This document shows positions 60,701-64,000 of a stretch of DNA of 64,000 bases, piece by piece (position 1 is the stretch's first letter; each line of letters starts with the position of its first letter). The translations under genes were made by a program, and so were the position numbers. A model generated the notes under the pieces. The model had not been told where the DNA came from, made no database searches, and saw only the letters and a list, made by a program, of their open reading frames with translations. This DNA comes from Duncaniella muris (GTDB lineage Bacteria; Bacteroidota; Bacteroidia; Bacteroidales; Muribaculaceae). The stretch lies in the NCBI RefSeq assembly GCF_003024805.1, contig NZ_PUEC01000001.1, positions 62,001-126,000 on the forward strand. Direction: 5' to 3'.

Positions 60701-62695
60701 TCAGTCTTTGAGGCGTTTCGCTTTCATCGAATCCCAGATCAGGTAGACGATGAGAAGGGCATAGACGGTAAGTCCGGCCCATTGTGTGGCGATGGTGCTG
60801 AGAGGGCTTGTGTATTCGAAACCGAGGAAGCGTGTCAGGGCGGCGAACACGCCGAAGAGGGCACCGCCGGCAATGAGGCCTGACGAGATCAGAGTGCCGC
60901 GGTCGCGACGGGCGTCATTGAGGGCTTTGTCGGTAGAACGGCTTCCTACAAACCATGCGATAGCGCCTCCGACAAGCAGCGGAGTGTTGAGCTGCAGGGG
61001 AATGAACATGCCGAGACAGAATGCAAGGGCAGGCACGCCGAGCCAGTTGAGTATCAGAGCCAGAATGGCACCGGTCATATAGAGGATCCACGGGGTGTCT
61101 CCGCCCATCATAAGCGGTTCGATCACCTTGGCCATTGCATTGGCCTGGGGTGCGATGAGGGCGTTGTCGCCGGTAAAGCCATAGACTTTGTTGAGCAGGA
61201 GGATGACACCGCCTACAGTGGCTGCCGAAACAAGTGTGCCGAGAAATTTCCAGCTTTCCTGCTTGCGTGGGGTGGAGCCGAGCCAGTAGCCTACCTTGAG
61301 GTCAGTGACAAATCCGCCGGCCATCGATAGAGCAGTGCAGACCACGCCGCCGATCACCATTGAGGCCACGATGCCTGACGATCCGCTAAGGCCGATGGCC
61401 ACAAAGATGGCCGATGCGACAATCAGAGTCATCAGAGTCATGCCTGACACGGGATTGGAGCCGACAATGGCGATTGCGTTGGCAGCCACTGTTGTAAAGA
61501 GGAATGCGATAGCTGTGACCACCAGCCACGCCACCAGAGCCTGCCAGAAGGTATGGATCACGCCTATCCAGAAGAATATGAGCACGGCTGCAAGCGCGAG
61601 CGCAATGAAAAACACGATGTGTTTCATCGAAATATCTGTCTGCCAGCGCACGGTTTTGCCTTCAGATGTGTTGCCGCGGAGCTCGCGTGAGGCGAGACCT
61701 ACGGCACCGCGGATGATAGACCATGATTTCACTATGCCGATGATGCCTGCCATAGCGATGCCGCCGATACCGATCATGCGGGCGTGGTCAGAGAATATGG
61801 CTTCGGGGCTCATGGCTGCGATTTCAGCTGATCCGTATGTGCCGAGAAGCGGAATCAGAATCCACCATACAAAGATTGAGCCGGCGCAGATGATGAACGC
61901 ATAGTTCAGTCCTATGATATAGCCCAGGCCGAGCACTGCGGCTCCAGTGTTGCAGCTGAGCACGAGTTTGGTCTTTTCGGCCAGAGTCTGGCCCCATTCG
62001 GTGACATGAGTGTTGAGGACACCGGCCCACCATCCGAAAGTTTCCACAATATAGTCGTAAATACCGCCGATGAGCGAGGCAAGCACGAGGGTGCGGGCTT
62101 GCCCGCTGTTGCCGGCAGAGCTTTTGCCGAGACCGCTTGCAAGCACCTGGGTGGTCGCAGTCGCCTCAGGGAAAGGATATTTCCCGTGCATGTCTTTTAC
62201 GAAGTATTTGCGGAACGGGATGAAGAAGAGTATGCCGAGTATGCCGCCTAAGAGCGAGCTGAGAAATATCTGCAGGAAGTTGACGGTGATTTCCGGATAC
62301 TTGGCCTGAAGAATGTAGAGTGCGGGCAGGGTGAATATGGCTCCTGCAACGATGACTCCCGAACATGCTCCGATACTCTGGATGATGACGTTCTGGCCCA
62401 GGGGATTCTCTTTTTTCAGAGCGCCTGAAAGACCTACAGCGATGATGGCGATGGGAATGGCGGCTTCGAAGACCTGTCCGACCTTAAGGCCGAGGTAGGC
62501 TGCTGCCGCGCTGAATATTACGGCAAGCAGCAGTCCCATGCCGACAGAGTAGGGCGTCACTTCGGGGTAGTCACGGGCCGGGTGCATGATAGGTCTGTAG
62601 CCTTCATCCTCGGCGAGTTCGCGGAACGCGTTTTCGGGGAGTTCCACAGGATCTGCGTCCTGATAGACTTCCTTGTGGTTTTCTGTGGGTTTCAT
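60701..62695 (-). CDS. OPT family oligopeptide transporter
   Basis: The 664-residue protein has about 15-16 spans and the OPT family hallmarks: soluble N-terminus of about 45 residues (MKPTENHKEVYQDADPVELPENAFRELAEDEGYRPIMHPARDYPEVTPYSVGMGLLLAVIFSAAAAYLGLKVGQ), KYPFPEATATTQVLASG, and ITGFIGL-like GSNPVSGMTLMTLI. It is likely a peptide or metal-peptide importer. It follows lysA by 17 bases. Shown by its start at ATG 62695, which precedes the charged N-terminus. Confidence 0.9.
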   Translation of the reverse strand: MKPTENHKEVYQDADPVELPENAFRELAEDEGYRPIMHPARDYPEVTPYSVGMGLLLAVIFSAAAAYLGLKVGQVFEAAIPIAIIAVGLSGALKKENPLGQNVIIQSIGACSGVIVAGAIFTLPALYILQAKYPEITVNFLQIFLSSLLGGILGILFFIPFRKYFVKDMHGKYPFPEATATTQVLASGLGKSSAGNSGQARTLVLASLIGGIYDYIVETFGWWAGVLNTHVTEWGQTLAEKTKLVLSCNTGAAVLGLGYIIGLNYAFIICAGSIFVWWILIPLLGTYGSAEIAAMSPEAIFSDHARMIGIGGIAMAGIIGIVKSWSIIRGAVGLASRELRGNTSEGKTVRWQTDISMKHIVFFIALALAAVLIFFWIGVIHTFWQALVAWLVVTAIAFLFTTVAANAIAIVGSNPVSGMTLMTLIVASAIFVAIGLSGSSGIVASMVIGGVVCTALSMAGGFVTDLKVGYWLGSTPRKQESWKFLGTLVSAATVGGVILLLNKVYGFTGDNALIAPQANAMAKVIEPLMMGGDTPWILYMTGAILALILNWLGVPALAFCLGMFIPLQLNTPLLVGGAIAWFVGSRSTDKALNDARRDRGTLISSGLIAGGALFGVFAALTRFLGFEYTSPLSTIATQWAGLTVYALLIVYLIWDSMKAKRLKD

Positions 62696-62712
62696 TTTGG
62701 CTTTTCAGGGAA

Positions 62713-63864
62713 TTAGTTTTCTGAAAAATAGGAGTGGGGGAAGGGGCGGCAATTATAGCGTGAGGCCATGATCTCGCCATAGGCACCGGCAGAACGGAGT
62801 GCGAGCAGATCGCCTCGCTTTACTTCAGGCAGGGTTTCGCTTTCGCCAAAACGGTCTGAGGATTCGCAGATCGGTCCTACCACGTCGTAGTGGTGGAGTT
62901 CGCCGTTGGGGTTTGAGATGTTTTCGATTTTGTGGTGCGCGCTGTAGAGGGCCGGACGGATGAGATCGCTCATTCCGGCATCGACTATGGCGAAACGTTT
63001 GCTTGTGCCTTCCTTGATGTAGAGCACACGGGTGATCAGCGATCCGCACTGTGCCACCACTGAGCGGCCGAGTTCGAAATGGAGTTCCTGATCCGGGCGC
63101 AGGCGCAGATGGTTGTGGAAGGTGGTGAAGTAGGCTTCGAAGTCGGGGATCGGGTGGCGTTCGGGATGTGCGTAGTCAATACCGAGACCGCCGCCAACGT
63201 TGATAAGGCTGAATTTGACACCTTTCTGTTCATATTCGTCCTGCAGGCGGTTGATGGTCTCGCAGAGCATCACAAAGGGTTCTGTCTCAGTGATCTGCGA
63301 TCCGATGTGGAAATGCAGACCTTTGAGGTCGATGGCGGGTAGGCTTTTGGCGAGGCCTATAATCGAGTCGAGCTGTTCAAGATTGATGCCAAACTTGTTT
63401 TCGGCCAGCCCTGTAGTGATATAGGCATGGGTGTGGGCGTCGATATTGGGGTTGACGCGGATTGCCACACGTGCTGTCTTGCCCATCTCGGCTGCAATTT
63501 CGCTGATGACTCTCAGTTCCGGTTCTGACTCTACGTTGAAGCATTCGATATCTGCTTCAAGAGCAGAGCGGATTTCAGGATCGCTTTTGCCTACGCCGGC
63601 AAACACGATGCGGTCGCCGCGGAATCCGGCTTCGATCGCTGCCTCGATTTCCCAGCCGCTGACGCAGTCCACTCCGAATCCTGCGGCCTGGATGGTGCGC
63701 AGTATGCCGGGGTTGGCGTTGGCCTTGATGGCATAGTGGACTTTGAAGCGGGGATCACGGGCGGTGCGGCGGATCTCCTTGACAGTGCGTTCGAGCAGAC
63801 GCAGGTCGTAGAAATAGAACGGTGTTTTGAGGCTTGAAAATTCCTCTATGGGGAAGCGTGTCAT
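62713..63864 (-). CDS. lysA: diaminopimelate decarboxylase
   Basis: PLP-dependent enzyme that makes lysine from meso-diaminopimelate. The 383-residue protein has the PLP lysine Lys47 (VHYAIKANANPG), HIGSQITE, NVGGGLGIDY, and the active-site ICESSDRFGE near residue 331. It is slightly shorter than the usual 400-450 residues but complete. It stands directly after lysC (36-base gap), so they form a lysine operon, with the OPT and MATE genes further down. Confidence 0.95.
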   Translation of the reverse strand: MTRFPIEEFSSLKTPFYFYDLRLLERTVKEIRRTARDPRFKVHYAIKANANPGILRTIQAAGFGVDCVSGWEIEAAIEAGFRGDRIVFAGVGKSDPEIRSALEADIECFNVESEPELRVISEIAAEMGKTARVAIRVNPNIDAHTHAYITTGLAENKFGINLEQLDSIIGLAKSLPAIDLKGLHFHIGSQITETEPFVMLCETINRLQDEYEQKGVKFSLINVGGGLGIDYAHPERHPIPDFEAYFTTFHNHLRLRPDQELHFELGRSVVAQCGSLITRVLYIKEGTSKRFAIVDAGMSDLIRPALYSAHHKIENISNPNGELHHYDVVGPICESSDRFGESETLPEVKRGDLLALRSAGAYGEIMASRYNCRPFPHSYFSEN

Positions 63865-63900
63865 TTTTTCTGTCTGATCTCTTTAATAGGTGTGCGGTCT

Positions 63901-64000
63901 TTAGCTGAAAAGTTTTTCGCTGAGGCGTTTGAGGGCCTCGACTTTGTCGCAGCTGCGGACAAGGAACGAGATGTTGTAGTTTGAGCCGCCGTAGGAAATC
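63901..64000 (-). CDS. lysC: aspartate kinase, C-terminal end (partial)
   Basis: The right edge cuts a gene that ends at TAA 63903-63901. The 32 visible residues are ISYGGSNYNISFLVR...LKRLSEKLFS, the C-terminal ACT-domain end of an aspartate kinase: the SYGGSNYNISFLV strand is the last ligand-binding strand of the LysC ACT domain. Placed directly upstream of lysA, it fits as the first step in lysine and threonine biosynthesis. A monofunctional LysC is expected, because the chain ends after the ACT domain with no homoserine dehydrogenase. Confidence 0.85.
   Translation of the reverse strand, partial: ISYGGSNYNISFLVRSCDKVEALKRLSEKLFS

Overview
The window looks like a chromosome segment of a gut Bacteroidales, most plausibly of the Muribaculaceae type. 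The evidence is a complete Mfa1-type fimbrial operon (DUF3575, DUF3868, Mfa1, FimB/Mfa2 and DUF4906-like parts), a class III fructose-bisphosphatase, a DUF5686 protein with a carboxypeptidase-like N-terminal domain, a NADPH-dependent Nfn pair, an oxalate-degrading frc-oxc locus, and many promoters of the Bacteroidetes form TTG-N20-TAnnTTTG. Shine-Dalgarno sites are weak or absent, as expected. The genus is inference.

Layout. 1-1331: accessory stretch with a cut-off gene, a small Trypco2-like protein, a 54-residue convergent gene and an unknown acidic protein. 1372-5652 (-): oxalate operon frc-oxc-AEC carrier. 5874-7042 (+): split CHR/chromate transporter pair, then folC (7128-8423). 8500-12219: low-GC accessory island with an AAA ATPase plus small Toprim-like protein (candidate defence pair), a truncated AAA_14 ATPase, a decayed ISAs1-type transposase, a long-hairpin RNA candidate with its own promoter, a secreted unknown and a protein with two ExoX-C-like motifs. 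12370-21386: CYTH protein, DUF5686 protein, a hairpin-rich gap, an AspT-like transporter, an acyl-CoA-synthetase-like enzyme, miaA and pepT. 21559-22267: small lipoprotein and a frameshifted small gene. 22398-31880: dnaK, asnA, a Sua5/TsaC protein, a sugar transferase, a ClC channel and fbp.

32063-39013 (+): a coherent operon for unsaturated-uronate (pectin or glycosaminoglycan) breakdown, KduD-type dehydrogenase, orphan PTS EIIC-like permease, KduI isomerase carrying a signal peptide, NfnA-NfnB, and KDG kinase, closed by a strong terminator. The secreted KduI beside a permease suggests that the isomerase step occurs in the periplasm before uptake. 39096-49463 (-): fimbrial operon with a structured promoter leader and a terminator-like hairpin after the major subunit. 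49890-63903: housekeeping block with Dabb and HAD proteins, nrdD-nrdG, an MlaF/MlaE pair, hisS, nfo, an MFS sugar transporter, a MATE exporter, an OPT transporter, lysA and the 3' end of lysC.

The best candidates for undescribed biology are the ATPase/Toprim-like pair (8514-10051), the hairpin RNA beside it (10557-10770), the periplasmic-KduI/EIIC arrangement (32172-38943) and the structured fimbrial leader (49404-49620). I saw no tRNA, rRNA or CRISPR array. All family assignments were made by reading motifs, without database searches.
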